Shown: piece by piece, positions 1 through 7,892 of the stretch
Position numbering within the stretch: the stretch's first letter is position 1
Layout of the letters: each line of letters begins with the position of its first letter
Assembly (NCBI GenBank): GCA_046294345.1
Contig: JBKBJT010000029.1
Span: forward strand, 1 to 42,788
Length of the DNA stretch: 42,788 bases
Origin: Ferrovibrio sp046294345
GTDB lineage: Bacteria; Pseudomonadota; Alphaproteobacteria; Ferrovibrionales; Ferrovibrionaceae
Direction of reading: 5' to 3'
The notes under the pieces: generated by a model
The model's database searches: none
What the model was told of the DNA's origin: nothing
What the model saw: only the letters and a program-made list of their open reading frames with translations
Program-made: the position numbers and the translations under genes

Positions 1-721
1 AGACATTCGGCGTCGGCACGCGGATCGCGGTGCCGTCCAGCTTGCCCTTCAGTTCCGGCAGCACCAGGCCGACGGCCTTGGCGGCGCCGGTGGTGGTGGG
101 GATCATCGACAGGGCGGCGGCACGGGCGCGGTAGAGATCCTTGTGCATGGTGTCCAGCGTGGGCTGGTCGCCGGTATAGGCATGGATCGTGGTCATGTAG
201 CCCTTCTCGATGCCGACGGTCTCGTTCAGCACCCAGGCCACGGGGGCAAGGCAGTTGGTGGTGCAGGAGGCGTTCGACACCACGGTGTGCTCGGCCTTGA
301 GCTTGTCATGGTTCACGCCGTAAACCACGGTCAGGTCCGCGTTGGTGGCGGGTGCCGAGACCAGAACCTTCTTCGCGCCGGCGGTCAGGTGCAGGGCAGC
401 CTTCTCCTTGTCGGTGAAGATGCCGGTGCATTCCATCGCGATATCGACGTTCAGGTCCTTCCACGGCAGCTTGGCCGGATCGCGCTCGGCGGTCACCTTG
501 ATCCAGCCCCGGCCCACATCGATGGCGTCGGCCTTGGTCTTCACCTCGCCATTGAAACGGCCATGCACGCTGTCATAGCGGAACAGGTGGGCGTTGGTTT
601 CGACCGGGCCGAGATCGTTGATGCCGACCACCTCGATGTCAGTGCGGCCGTTCTCGATGATGGCGCGCAGCACATTGCGGCCGATGCGGCCAAAACCGTT
701 AATCGCAACCCGTACCGTCAT
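1..721 (-). CDS. gap: Glyceraldehyde-3-phosphate dehydrogenase, type I (3' end outside window)
   Basis: Cytosolic glycolytic/gluconeogenic enzyme that converts glyceraldehyde 3-phosphate, NAD+ and phosphate to 1,3-bisphosphoglycerate. Translating the minus strand from the ATG at 721 gives an N-terminal Rossmann fold (INGFGRIGR near residues 7-15). Asp36 in the 'GINDL' segment suggests NAD preference. The active-site signature SNASCTTNC carries nucleophilic Cys153, and the general base His180 lies in 'TIHAYTGDQ'. About 240 of the usual ~335 residues are present; the C-terminal catalytic part runs off the left edge. It is transcribed toward the window edge, where alphaproteobacteria often carry pgk, but that cannot be seen here. 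Confidence 0.97.
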   Translation of the reverse strand, partial: MTVRVAINGFGRIGRNVLRAIIENGRTDIEVVGINDLGPVETNAHLFRYDSVHGRFNGEVKTKADAIDVGRGWIKVTAERDPAKLPWKDLNVDIAMECTGIFTDKEKAALHLTAGAKKVLVSAPATNADLTVVYGVNHDKLKAEHTVVSNASCTTNCLAPVAWVLNETVGIEKGYMTTIHAYTGDQPTLDTMHKDLYRARAAALSMIPTTTGAAKAVGLVLPELKGKLDGTAIRVPTPNV

Positions 722-789
722 GGTTCTGTTCTCCGATGGGATAGCGTGGCGAGCGGTGGGCGCCCGGCGCCCGGAACCGTCCTTTTTTC

Positions 790-807
790 GGGGCTGGGTT
801 TAGCCCC
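790..807. repeat. Short GC-rich inverted repeat upstream of gap
   Basis: GGGGCT at 790-795 pairs with AGCCCC at 802-807 around a 6-nt loop. On the plus strand only three T follow, and no plus-strand gene lies upstream. On the minus strand no T-run follows. It lies in the 143-bp gap between the DUF2459 stop and the gap start. It could belong to the gap promoter/leader or be a weak terminator; no function can be assigned. Confidence 0.3.
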
Positions 808-864
808 TTTGTGCCTGAGTCGCAAGGCGAGCCCGGGCGATTCCCAGCGGTAAACATGGGCTTT

Positions 865-1578
865 TCAGCTCCCGTTCATCAGACCGAAGGGAAAGGGGGT
901 CCACCAGCCGGCCGGCAGGCTGGCGGCGCGCAGGCCCGCCCCGATCCATTCGTTGCAGGTCCGGATCGGGCTGTAACGGCCGATGGCTTCGTAAAAGGCG
1001 TCATTCTTGGCGAATCCCGCCCCGGCAATAGGCTGAGGGCCATCCTGGGGGCCGGCGTCGAACCCGGCCCGGATATAGGCTGCCAGGGCGTGGTATTGCA
1101 GCATATCCACATCCAGCCGGCGAATGCGGTTATGGCCGGAACTTCCAGAAGCTGGGTCAGGTTCCGGGATATGCATCACATGCATCGCGGCGGGCCCGCG
1201 TCCGAGCAGCGCGGCAATGGCCAGATCCGGCCGCAGATCGGCCGGCCGCCGGGTGGCGAGGTAAAAATCCCGGTCTCCCCAGCCAAAGGCGACATAGCTG
1301 GCGGCGGCACTTTCGGGGCTGGGAGGATTCGGGGGCTGGCCAAGCCATTCCCGCCAGGTTTCCCCGCCGGGGCGGCCGGCCTGCTGATCCAGCGGAAGGG
1401 CCAGCCAGACATGCCAGCCATTGGAAATCAGATATACCCGGATGCGGTCGTGTTCGGGCAGCGGCTCGCGGTGCGGCGCCGGAATCAGGCCCAGCACCAG
1501 CGCGGCGGCGCCATAGGCCAGGGGCAGGGCGAGAACGCCGAGAATCAGGATCAGCATGAAGCGGCGGAAGGTACGCAT
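865..1578 (-). CDS. DUF2459 / TIGR02117 family membrane-anchored protein
   Basis: 237 aa. An N-terminal hydrophobic segment (about residues 7-30) probably anchors the protein or acts as an uncleaved signal, with the rest outside the cytoplasm. The 'SNGWHVWLALPLD' block and the 'FGWGDRDFY' block are what I recognise of the DUF2459 family. Function is not established; some members were named for proximity to urease genes, but no urease gene is here. I chose the ATG at 1578 because it is directly followed by the basic-hydrophobic signal-like stretch. The frame stays open upstream to 1830, but that extension is low-complexity and would overlap the divergent pagL promoter and start. Confidence 0.75.
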   Translation of the reverse strand: MRTFRRFMLILILGVLALPLAYGAAALVLGLIPAPHREPLPEHDRIRVYLISNGWHVWLALPLDQQAGRPGGETWREWLGQPPNPPSPESAAASYVAFGWGDRDFYLATRRPADLRPDLAIAALLGRGPAAMHVMHIPEPDPASGSSGHNRIRRLDVDMLQYHALAAYIRAGFDAGPQDGPQPIAGAGFAKNDAFYEAIGRYSPIRTCNEWIGAGLRAASLPAGWWTPFPFGLMNGS

Positions 1579-1646
1579 GGGCGGCTTTCTGCCGGCAAAA
1601 TGTGGCGAGATTTGAGCCGCCGGCTTTTTTGGCTGTCGATAAACCC

Positions 1647-1674
1647 TTGCGGGCATTGCACCGGTAGTTAGTAT
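1647..1674 (+). promoter_or_regulatory. Possible sigma70-type promoter for pagL-like gene
   Basis: TTGCGG (1647-1652) and TAGTAT (1669-1674) are separated by 16 bp and lie about 70 bp upstream of the 1745 start codon. The match is moderate and was read by eye. It sits in the 166-bp gap between two divergent genes, so a promoter is expected somewhere here. Confidence 0.35.
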
Positions 1675-1744
1675 CGGCTTGGAATCCATGGGGAATCGCT
1701 CGGCGGGCGCAAGGGCCGTCGGCGATATTGGGGGGTAAAAAAAC

Positions 1745-2263
1745 ATGCGTAGCAGCAAATGGTTCGGCGCCGTGGCGGCGATGCTCGCCGCTGTTCTTTT
1801 CGGCGGTCCGGTCGTGGCCCAGACAGCCAAGGGCGGAGACGATCCTGCCTTCCTGGCTTTCAGCGCGGGGTATCACGATCTGCTGGACAACCACGAGGCC
1901 TTCGAAGGCCGGCTGGAATATCGCCACGATAAAAAATTCTGGATCTTCAAGCCGTTCGTTGGCGCCATGGCGACCCATGAAGAGGCGGTTTATGGCTATG
2001 CCGGCGTGCTGGTCGATATTTATCTCGGTCGCCGCTGGGTGCTGACGCCGAGTTTCGCTCCGGGCGTCTACCGCCAGGGTGATGGCAAGGACCTGGGCGG
2101 CGCCATCGAATTCAAATCCCAGCTGGAGTTCAGCTACCGGTTCGACAATCGCGCGCGGCTCGGCATCGGCTTCAGCCACATGTCGAATGCCAGCATCTAC
2201 GACAGCAATCCGGGTGTCGAAACACTGTTCGTTACCTATGCCCTTCCGCTGGGCGGTCGCTGA
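1745..2263 (+). CDS. pagL: PagL-type lipid A 3-O-deacylase (acyloxyacyl hydrolase)
   Basis: 172 aa. PagL enzymes are outer-membrane beta-barrels that remove the 3-O acyl chain of lipid A. A Sec signal peptide is visible (about residues 1-26, ending 'VVAQ'). Alternating hydrophobic strands follow, and the family signature 'GFSHMSNAS' sits near the C terminus. His145, Ser147 and Glu159 have the same spacing as the known PagL triad (His126, Ser128, Glu140), which strongly supports an active enzyme. A G-rich ribosome binding site (GGGGGG) precedes the ATG. A strong terminator-like hairpin follows the stop, so the gene is probably monocistronic. Divergent from the DUF2459 gene. Confidence 0.88.
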   Translation: MRSSKWFGAVAAMLAAVLFGGPVVAQTAKGGDDPAFLAFSAGYHDLLDNHEAFEGRLEYRHDKKFWIFKPFVGAMATHEEAVYGYAGVLVDIYLGRRWVLTPSFAPGVYRQGDGKDLGGAIEFKSQLEFSYRFDNRARLGIGFSHMSNASIYDSNPGVETLFVTYALPLGGR

Positions 2264-2287
2264 GCAGCGCGCTGGTTCAACGGAACG

Positions 2288-2331
2288 ATCCGGCCGCAGC
2301 TCCATGAATGACGCGCGGCCGGATGTTTTTT
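2288..2331 (+). terminator. Rho-independent terminator after pagL, overlapping the next gene's start
   Basis: ATCCGGCCGC (2288-2297) and GCGGCCGGAT (2315-2324) form a perfect 10-bp stem around a 17-nt loop. After one G comes a run of six T (2326-2331). This is a classic intrinsic terminator for pagL. Both candidate ATGs of the downstream gene (2308 in the loop, 2323 at the 3' arm) fall inside it. Confidence 0.75.
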
Positions 2332-3150
2332 GACCACGGGCATCCCTTCCGCCATCTGTGTGCGTTTCTGCTCGGCCTTCTCATGCTGCTGCCGGCTGGC
2401 GCGCAGGCGAAGGAGGCCCTGATCTGGCTGAAAACGGAATGGCCGCCGGTATTCACGGCACGAAGCGACGGGTTCGGAGATCAGGCCTTGGCCTGGCTGA
2501 TGGATCGCCTGCCGGATTATGAACACAGCGTCCAGAATCTCCCCCTGGCCCGTCTGCTCAAGACTCTGGAGAGCCAGGATGCCACGATCTGCGCCAGCGG
2601 TCTGGCGCGTAATCCTGCCCGCGAACAGCAATATCTGATCAGCCGGGACTTCATGCATATGCCGGCGCTGGCCCTGGTGGTCAGGGCGGATGCCGTGGAT
2701 GCTTTCGCCCGCTACCGCCGGGCGGATGGCGGCGTGGAGATGCGCCGGCTGCTGGCACAGAGCGACCTGAAAGGTGCCGTCAACGATAACCGGTCTTATG
2801 GGGCGATCCTGGATGCCATGCTGCAGGGCACTTCGCTGGTACGGTTGTCGAAAACCAGCAACATGGTGTCGATGCTGGCAGCCAGGCGGTTCGATTGGGC
2901 GTTGCTGTATCCATTCGAGGCGACCCGGCAGGCGCGGCAGGAGGCGCCGGCGCCCGAAATCGCCGGGCTGCCGATCGCTGAGATTCCCGGCCTGATCGAA
3001 GGTGGCATCACCTGCAATCGCACGGCGGGGGGCCGGCAGGTCATTGCCAAGATCGATCGCCTGATCGCGGCGAATCCGTCATGGCCTTGGATGGCGCCGA
3101 TGCTCGACTGGCTCGATCCTGAAACGCGGCGCCGGCTGGTCGCGCGCTGA
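2308..3150 (+). CDS. Periplasmic solute-binding-like protein (TIGR02285 type)
   Basis: 280 aa from the ATG at 2308, or 275 aa from the ATG at 2323; neither has a clear ribosome binding site. A Sec signal peptide (hydrophobic core about residues 17-32, ending 'AGAQA') is followed by a type II periplasmic-binding-like fold. It resembles the amino-acid-binding-protein-like family TIGR02285, whose role is unknown. The early 'WPPVF' motif is typical of this group. No ABC permease or ATPase is adjacent, so it may be an orphan receptor rather than a transporter component. Its stop codon directly abuts the stop of convergent gluQ. The preceding terminator hairpin overlaps its start. Confidence 0.72.
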   Translation: MTRGRMFFDHGHPFRHLCAFLLGLLMLLPAGAQAKEALIWLKTEWPPVFTARSDGFGDQALAWLMDRLPDYEHSVQNLPLARLLKTLESQDATICASGLARNPAREQQYLISRDFMHMPALALVVRADAVDAFARYRRADGGVEMRRLLAQSDLKGAVNDNRSYGAILDAMLQGTSLVRLSKTSNMVSMLAARRFDWALLYPFEATRQARQEAPAPEIAGLPIAEIPGLIEGGITCNRTAGGRQVIAKIDRLIAANPSWPWMAPMLDWLDPETRRRLVAR

Positions 3151-4032
3151 TCAGTCCGCAATCCGGGCCGGATTCAGCCCGGCCATTCGCCAGATATCCG
3201 CCGGCGAGATGCCGTCGGCCCGCAGGTCGCGCAAGGCGGGCGCGTTCCTGCGCTTGGCGAGGCGTTCGCCGCTGTCATCCGTCAGCAGGTGGTGGTGGGC
3301 ATAAGCCGGGACCGGCCAGCCGAACAGGGCCTGCAGCAGGCGATGCAGATGCGTGGCAGGCAGCAGGTCGGTTCCTCGCGTAACCAGGGTTATGCCCTGT
3401 AACGCGTCGTCATGGGTGACGCAGAGGTGATAACTGGCCGGCGTTTCCTTGCGGGCCAGCACCACATCGCCAAAACCGTCCAGCAGCAGGTCCGGCGTCA
3501 CCGTCTGCGCGCCCGCCGTCTCGTCATGCCAGTGCAGCGGCCAGCCAGGAATCCGGTCGCAGGCGGCCGCCATGTCCAGGCGCAGGGCATAGGCTTCGCC
3601 GGATGCCATGCGATCAAGGCGCTCAGCGGGATCCAGATGCCGGCAGGTGCCGGGATAGACTGCGCCTTCGAAGCCGTGCGGCGCCTGGCCGGCTGCGGCG
3701 ATTTCGGTCGCGATCTGCTTGCGCGTGCAGAAACAGGGATACAGCAGGCCCTGTTCCCGCAGGGTATCGAGTGCCCGACGATAGTCGGCGAAATGCTCGG
3801 ACTGGCGGCGGACCGGCCGCTCCCAGGTCAGGCCCAGCCAGGCCAGGTCATCGAAGATCGCATCGGTGAATTCCGGCCGGCAGCGCGTGAGGTCGATATC
3901 CTCGATCCGCAGCAGGAACCGTCCATTGGCCTCGCGTGCGCGCAGGAAGGCAATCCCGGCCGCATAGGCATGGCCCAGATGCAGATAACCGGTCGGGCTG
4001 GGCGCGCAGCGGGTGACAATGGGGGAGGGCAT
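3151..4032 (-). CDS. gluQ: Glutamyl-Q tRNA(Asp) synthetase
   Basis: 293 aa. A truncated glutamyl-tRNA synthetase paralogue that attaches glutamate to queuosine at the wobble position of tRNA(Asp) rather than to the tRNA 3' end. The class I HIGH-like motif is 'LHLGHAYAA' (residues 17-25). Zinc ligands Cys99, Cys101, Tyr125 and Cys129 follow the CxC...YxxxC pattern known for YadB/GluQ. The KMSKS-like loop is 'LAKRRN' (257-262). The protein ends soon after this loop, so the anticodon-binding domain of true GluRS is absent. Start: ATG at 4032, divergent from the AlkA-like gene with only 36 bp between. Confidence 0.95.
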   Translation of the reverse strand: MPSPIVTRCAPSPTGYLHLGHAYAAGIAFLRAREANGRFLLRIEDIDLTRCRPEFTDAIFDDLAWLGLTWERPVRRQSEHFADYRRALDTLREQGLLYPCFCTRKQIATEIAAAGQAPHGFEGAVYPGTCRHLDPAERLDRMASGEAYALRLDMAAACDRIPGWPLHWHDETAGAQTVTPDLLLDGFGDVVLARKETPASYHLCVTHDDALQGITLVTRGTDLLPATHLHRLLQALFGWPVPAYAHHHLLTDDSGERLAKRRNAPALRDLRADGISPADIWRMAGLNPARIAD

Positions 4033-4068
4033 CGGCCAGAGTATGCAGAAGGATTCGCTGAGACAGTT

Positions 4069-4764
4069 ATGGCAAAGCCGCCGCCAAAGACAAAGCCCGA
4101 TAACCGCAAGCGCACGCAGCAGGCGCTGGCGCAGCTTTGCGCCCGCGAAGCCAGGTTTGCCCAGGCGCTCGAACTGGTCGGCTTCGTGGTAGACCGCCGT
4201 CGCCCGGCCGATTTCGCCAATCTCTGTCGCATCGTCGTTGAACAGCAGATTTCGGTAGCGGCGGCCAATACCATCTGGGGGCGGCTGGAGGCCGCCGTGC
4301 AGGGCCGCGCCAACGGCGTGTTCAGCCCCGAACGGCTGCTGAAACTCAGCGAGCCGCGCCTGCGTGCCTGCGGCCTGAGCCGGCCCAAGGCCGCTTACCT
4401 GCGCAACATGGCCCGTGCCGTGAAGTCAGGCGCGCTCGACCTTGGCATCCTGCCAAAGCTGGAAGATCATGCCGCCATCGCCATGTTGACCGAGGTGAAG
4501 GGGGTCGGGCGATGGACGGCGGAAATCTTCCTCATGTTCGCGCTCGATCGCGAGGATATATGGCCGGCGCATGACGTGGCCCTGCAGGAAGCCGCGAAAC
4601 GCCTGTTCGAACTGCCGGCGCGGCCGGATGTGAAGGCGATGGATGCGATGGCCGAGGCGTGGCGACCGCATCGTGGCGTCGCCGCGCGCCTGCTCTGGCA
4701 TTATTATGCCGTGACGCTGGGCCGCGTGACGACGGATCGGGCGTCAACTGGAGCAAGGCCATGA
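4069..4764 (+). CDS. DNA-3-methyladenine glycosylase II, AlkA-like HhH-GPD
   Basis: 231 aa. Base-excision-repair glycosylase that removes alkylated purines from DNA. The helix-hairpin-helix 'TEVKGVGRWTAE' lies at residues 141-152 and is followed by the catalytic aspartate Asp169 ('WPAHDVAL'). An early 'RIVVEQQISVAAA' segment (54-66) is typical of the HhH-GPD core. It is shorter than E. coli AlkA (282 aa) and lacks its N-terminal beta domain, like many bacterial short AlkA homologues. The frame is open upstream to 3412, but that part is antisense to gluQ; the ATG at 4069 fits the family start. The stop overlaps the next start (ATGA at 4761-4764). Confidence 0.92.
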   Translation: MAKPPPKTKPDNRKRTQQALAQLCAREARFAQALELVGFVVDRRRPADFANLCRIVVEQQISVAAANTIWGRLEAAVQGRANGVFSPERLLKLSEPRLRACGLSRPKAAYLRNMARAVKSGALDLGILPKLEDHAAIAMLTEVKGVGRWTAEIFLMFALDREDIWPAHDVALQEAAKRLFELPARPDVKAMDAMAEAWRPHRGVAARLLWHYYAVTLGRVTTDRASTGARP

Positions 4765-5462
4765 TCGATGGACCCAGACTCAAGCCGTTGCAGGGTGATG
4801 CCCGGCATCTTGTCGTGCTGCTGCATGGCTATGGCGCCGATGGCAACGATCTGATCGAACTCGGCGCGCAATGGCGGCAATTGCTGCCGCAGGCGGCCTT
4901 CGTTGCGCCCCATGCCCCGGGGCACATCTTCGGTTTCCCGCCTGGTCTGGGCGGTGGCCGGCAATGGTTTGGCCTCGATAGTTACGATCCCGAGCTGCTG
5001 CGCCGCGACCCGCGTCACGCGGCGCAGATCTACGCCGCCATGCAGACCGCCGCCGAAGATGTGGCGCCACAACTCGATGCCTTTCTGGATGCCGAACTGA
5101 AACGTCATGGCCTGTCGAGCGACCGGCTGGCGCTGGTCGGCTTCAGCCAGGGCACCATGATGGCGCTGCATGTCGGCCTGCGGCGCGAGCCTGCCCTGGC
5201 CGCTATTCTCGGCTATTCCGGCGCCCTGCTGGGTGGGCGCCTGCGCGAGGAAATCCGCGGCCGGCCGCCGATTCTGCTGATTCATGGCGATGCCGACGAC
5301 ATCGTGCCCATCGAGGCGATGTTCGCCGCCCTGCAGGGCCTGACGGATGCCGATTGTCCGGCTCGGTTCCATGTCTGCCCGGGATTGGGCCATGGCATCG
5401 ATCCCGCCGGTCTGCAGCTTGGCGGCGCCTTTCTGGCCGAGGCTTTGGCGCGCGCTATGTAA
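4761..5462 (+). CDS. Phospholipase/carboxylesterase family alpha/beta hydrolase
   Basis: 233 aa. Cytosolic serine esterase of the YpfH/carboxylesterase 2 family (Abhydrolase_2), which hydrolyses short-chain carboxylic esters; physiological substrate unknown. The oxyanion segment is 'LLHGYGADG' (20-28). The nucleophile elbow is GFSQG with Ser129. The acid Asp179 is in 'HGDADDIVP', and the base His211 is in 'GLGHGID'. The ATG overlaps the stop of the AlkA-like gene by 4 bases, so the two are almost certainly cotranscribed and translationally coupled. The repair link of this pairing is not obvious. Confidence 0.9.
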   Translation: MIDGPRLKPLQGDARHLVVLLHGYGADGNDLIELGAQWRQLLPQAAFVAPHAPGHIFGFPPGLGGGRQWFGLDSYDPELLRRDPRHAAQIYAAMQTAAEDVAPQLDAFLDAELKRHGLSSDRLALVGFSQGTMMALHVGLRREPALAAILGYSGALLGGRLREEIRGRPPILLIHGDADDIVPIEAMFAALQGLTDADCPARFHVCPGLGHGIDPAGLQLGGAFLAEALARAM

Positions 5463-5464
5463 CT

Positions 5465-5527
5465 TTGGCCGGGCGTACCGCGAGTCTTACAAAATAAGGT
5501 AGTTGTCATGATGCGGTAACCCCGCAT
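5465..5527 (+). promoter_or_regulatory. Possible promoter plus short hairpin upstream of the HNH gene
   Basis: TTGGCC (5465-5470) and TACAAA (5488-5493) are 17 bp apart, a moderate sigma70-like match. Downstream, ATGCGG (5511-5516) and CCGCAT (5522-5527) form a 6-bp stem with a 5-nt loop in the predicted leader. There is no T-run, so it is not a terminator. Read by eye only. Confidence 0.35.
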
Positions 5528-5566
5528 ATGGTAATGCAGTGCAGCGCAACTAGGACCGGGGAAACA

Positions 5567-6112
5567 ATGAACCCTGAGAGTTGTCCAGCGTTAGTGTTGA
5601 ATGCGGATTACCAGCCGCTGTCCTATTTCCCGCTTTCGGTCTGGCCGTGGCAGGAAGTGGTGAAAGCGGTCTGCATGGATCGTGTCACCATCCTGTCGGA
5701 ATACGACCAGGAAATCCGCTCTCCCAGCTTCCGCATGCGGTTGCCCAGCGTGGTGGCGCTCAAGCGTTATATCGCGCCGGCCCGCCGGCCCGCCTTCACA
5801 CGATTCAATCTGTTCCTGCGCGACCGGTTCTCCTGCCAGTATTGCGGCAGTCGGCATGAACTGACCTTCGATCATGTCATTCCGCGGTCGCGCGGCGGGT
5901 TGACGCGCTGGGACAATGTGGTGGCGGCCTGCGCGCCCTGCAATCTGACCAAGGGCGGCCGCATGCCGGATGATTGCCGCATGCATCCGCGCATCAGGCC
6001 TCATGTGCCGAGCGTGCAGGAACTGCAGCGCAACGGCCGCGCTTTCCCGCCCAACTACCTGCATGAAAGCTGGCGCGACTTCCTGTACTGGGACAGCGAG
6101 CTGGAGCCGTAA
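5567..6112 (+). CDS. HNH endonuclease family protein
   Basis: 181 aa. The central HNH (beta-beta-alpha-metal) domain has a structural zinc formed by Cys90, Cys93, Cys122 and Cys125, the catalytic 'FDHVIPRSRGG' segment with His103, and Asn117 in 'RWDNVV'. About 80 N-terminal residues ('ALVLNADYQPLSYFPLSVW') are a conserved lead-in seen in stand-alone HNH proteins widespread in alphaproteobacteria. The role is not established; no restriction, toxin or phage gene accompanies it, so it looks like a chromosomal housekeeping nuclease. An ATG at 5567 behind a GGGGAAAC stretch is preferred over an in-frame upstream start at 5528, which lies at the leader hairpin. Confidence 0.88.
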   Translation: MNPESCPALVLNADYQPLSYFPLSVWPWQEVVKAVCMDRVTILSEYDQEIRSPSFRMRLPSVVALKRYIAPARRPAFTRFNLFLRDRFSCQYCGSRHELTFDHVIPRSRGGLTRWDNVVAACAPCNLTKGGRMPDDCRMHPRIRPHVPSVQELQRNGRAFPPNYLHESWRDFLYWDSELEP

Positions 6113-6117
6113 GGCGG

Positions 6118-6678
6118 CTATACCCGTTCGGACAGCCAGATGGCGCCGCGGGTAACCGCCTTGATGCCTCTGGAAAGCAGATCGTAGGCCGGCGCCTCAT
6201 GCGCACCTTCGGCACGCGCGGTGTCGCGATGCTCGATCTCGTCGGCGCGGAATTTCTCGATCAGGTCGCGCAGTTCCGGCTCTGACTCGCCCAGCGCCTC
6301 GATCTGCCGCGTGTAGTGAGCGTCGATCACTTCCTCGACGGCCTCGGTGCAGGCCATGGCGGCTTTCTCGCCCAGCAATGCGGTGGCGGCACCCATGGCG
6401 AAACCGCCGACATGCCAGAGCGGCGAGAGGAGGGTGGGGCGCACCCGGCGCTGCGGCAGCAGGCGCGAGAAGGCATCGAGATGCTCCTGCTCCTGCTTGG
6501 CCATGTGGCGGATGGTCGGGGTGGATGGCGCCTGTTTCAGGACCGCGAGCTGGCCTTCGTAAATTCGTTTGGCGCCATATTCGCCGGCATGGTCGACGCG
6601 CAGGATGCGTTCCAGCAGCTGGCGCGGATCGGGGTCGCCAGCAAGCCGGGCTTTTTTTCCATGCGCAGAGGGCTGCAT
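6118..6678 (-). CDS. coq7: Ubiquinone biosynthesis hydroxylase Coq7 (3-demethoxyubiquinol hydroxylase)
   Basis: 186 aa. Membrane-associated di-iron monooxygenase that hydroxylates 3-demethoxyubiquinol in ubiquinone synthesis. The di-iron carboxylate/histidine set is visible: Glu33 ('HAGEYGA'), Glu63-x-x-His66 ('KQEQEHLD'), Glu115 ('TEAVEEV') and Glu147-x-x-His150 ('DEIEHRD'). The usual internal hydrophobic stretch is 'GGFAMGAATALLG' (91-103). Its ATG shares one base with the dsbB stop (TGATG at 6680-6676), so it is the last gene of the dedA-dsbB-coq7 operon. A ubiquinone-synthesis enzyme next to DsbB is apt, since DsbB passes electrons to ubiquinone. Confidence 0.96.
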   Translation of the reverse strand: MQPSAHGKKARLAGDPDPRQLLERILRVDHAGEYGAKRIYEGQLAVLKQAPSTPTIRHMAKQEQEHLDAFSRLLPQRRVRPTLLSPLWHVGGFAMGAATALLGEKAAMACTEAVEEVIDAHYTRQIEALGESEPELRDLIEKFRADEIEHRDTARAEGAHEAPAYDLLSRGIKAVTRGAIWLSERV

Positions 6679-7181
6679 CACTTGTTCTCCTGCCCGGCGC
6701 GCTTCGCCGCCAGGGCACCAAAGATCACGAGGCAGGCCGACCATAGCACGTTCCAGCCGGCCATCGAGAGGCCGAGGAAGCGGAAGGACACTTCGTCGCA
6801 GCGGGCGACCGGCGCGGTCAGCAGTTGGGCGCGCAGGGCCTCGATGCTGTTTGGTGTGGGGCCGCCGCCGCAGCTGGTGAGGCCCTGCCACCACTTCTCC
6901 TCGACGCCGACATGGAATACCCCGATGCCGCCACCCACAAGGATACTGAGGGTGGCCAGCGCCAGCAGGGCCGGTCGCAGGCGCGGCAGCATCAGGGCTG
7001 CAAGGCCGAACACGACCGCCGCCGCATAAGGCCAGCGCTGCCAGAGACAGAGCTGACAGGGCGCCAGACCAAAGCCGTATTGCGCGATGAAAGCCATGCC
7101 CAGCGTCGCCGCGCTGAGCAGCGCGATCAGGAAGCCGGAGCGGGCAGGCGAGAGCAATGCGTCGGCGAAGGATCGGTTCAT
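6678..7181 (-). CDS. dsbB: Disulfide bond formation protein B (DsbB family)
   Basis: 167 aa. Inner-membrane protein that reoxidises DsbA-type periplasmic thiol oxidases and passes electrons to quinone. Four hydrophobic segments are visible. The first periplasmic loop has the redox pair Cys42-x-x-Cys45 ('LAPCQLCLWQRW'), the second has Cys104 and Cys128 at the expected place. 'QRWPY' after the first pair is characteristic. It starts 14 bp after the dedA-like stop and its own stop overlaps the coq7 start. No dsbA is in the window. Confidence 0.93.
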   Translation of the reverse strand: MNRSFADALLSPARSGFLIALLSAATLGMAFIAQYGFGLAPCQLCLWQRWPYAAAVVFGLAALMLPRLRPALLALATLSILVGGGIGVFHVGVEEKWWQGLTSCGGGPTPNSIEALRAQLLTAPVARCDEVSFRFLGLSMAGWNVLWSACLVIFGALAAKRAGQENK

Positions 7182-7195
7182 GATTCTGCCAGGAG

Positions 7196-7777
7196 TCAGA
7201 CCAGGTATTTGATCACGACAAAGCCGCCAATCAAGGCGATGACGAAAATCCACATCAGAACCACCAGCCGGCGTTCGATGAAGTCCCGGATTGGTGGGCC
7301 GAACTTCCACAGCAGGCCGGCGACCAGGAAAAAGCGGGCGCCTCTCGAGACCACCGAGGAAACCACGAAAACGGTGAAAGCGAAGTGGGTCGCGCCGCTG
7401 GCGATGGTGGCGACCTTGTAGGGCAGGGGCGAAAACCCCATCAGCAGCACCACAGCGGTGCCATATTTGTCGTAGGCGGCCTCGAAGGCGCTCCATTTTT
7501 CGGCATAACCGTAGAAGTCGATGATGGCCTGGCCCACGGTTTCGATCAGGAAATAGCCGATGGCATAGCCGGCGATGCCGCCGATAACGGACGCGATCGT
7601 GCAGATCAGGGCATAGCGCCAGGCCTGATCGCGGTTGGCCAGGCACATCGGGATCAGCATCACGTCCGGCGGGATCGGAAAGAACGAGCTTTCCATGAAG
7701 GACACGACGGCCAGGGCGCGGTGCGCCTTCGGGCGGGCAGCCTGGCGCATGGTCCAGTCATACAGTTTGCGAAACAC
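7196..7777 (-). CDS. YqaA/DedA family membrane protein
   Basis: 193 aa. SNARE-associated/DedA-like integral membrane protein of the YqaA branch; the family is implicated in lipid transport and membrane homeostasis, but the exact role is unknown. It has four to five hydrophobic segments, 'ESSFFPIPPDVMLIP' near residue 29 (the family's acidic/proline re-entrant segment) and a second 'GFSPLPYKVATIASG' block near residue 113. The start is GTG at 7777, with a distant GGAG; an in-frame ATG at codon 10 is the alternative. First gene of the operon with dsbB and coq7. Confidence 0.87.
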   Translation of the reverse strand: MFRKLYDWTMRQAARPKAHRALAVVSFMESSFFPIPPDVMLIPMCLANRDQAWRYALICTIASVIGGIAGYAIGYFLIETVGQAIIDFYGYAEKWSAFEAAYDKYGTAVVLLMGFSPLPYKVATIASGATHFAFTVFVVSSVVSRGARFFLVAGLLWKFGPPIRDFIERRLVVLMWIFVIALIGGFVVIKYLV

Positions 7778-7892
7778 GGCTTAACGGGGCTCCAGCCACG
7801 GTCGGAATGCCGGAATGTATGGCCCAGGCCCTTGAGGTTGTCCATGCGCACCGCCCCGGCAGGGCAATGACAAGGCTGTGTTTTCTTGGTCG

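Noticed and set aside
790..807. Terminator for the DUF2459 gene
   Set aside because: On the minus strand the hairpin is followed by G and A bases, not a T-run, so it cannot act as an intrinsic terminator in that direction.
5567..6112. HNH gene as part of a restriction, phage or group I/II intron system
   Set aside because: No methylase, terminase, intron or toxin gene adjoins it, and its lead-in domain matches a common stand-alone chromosomal family.
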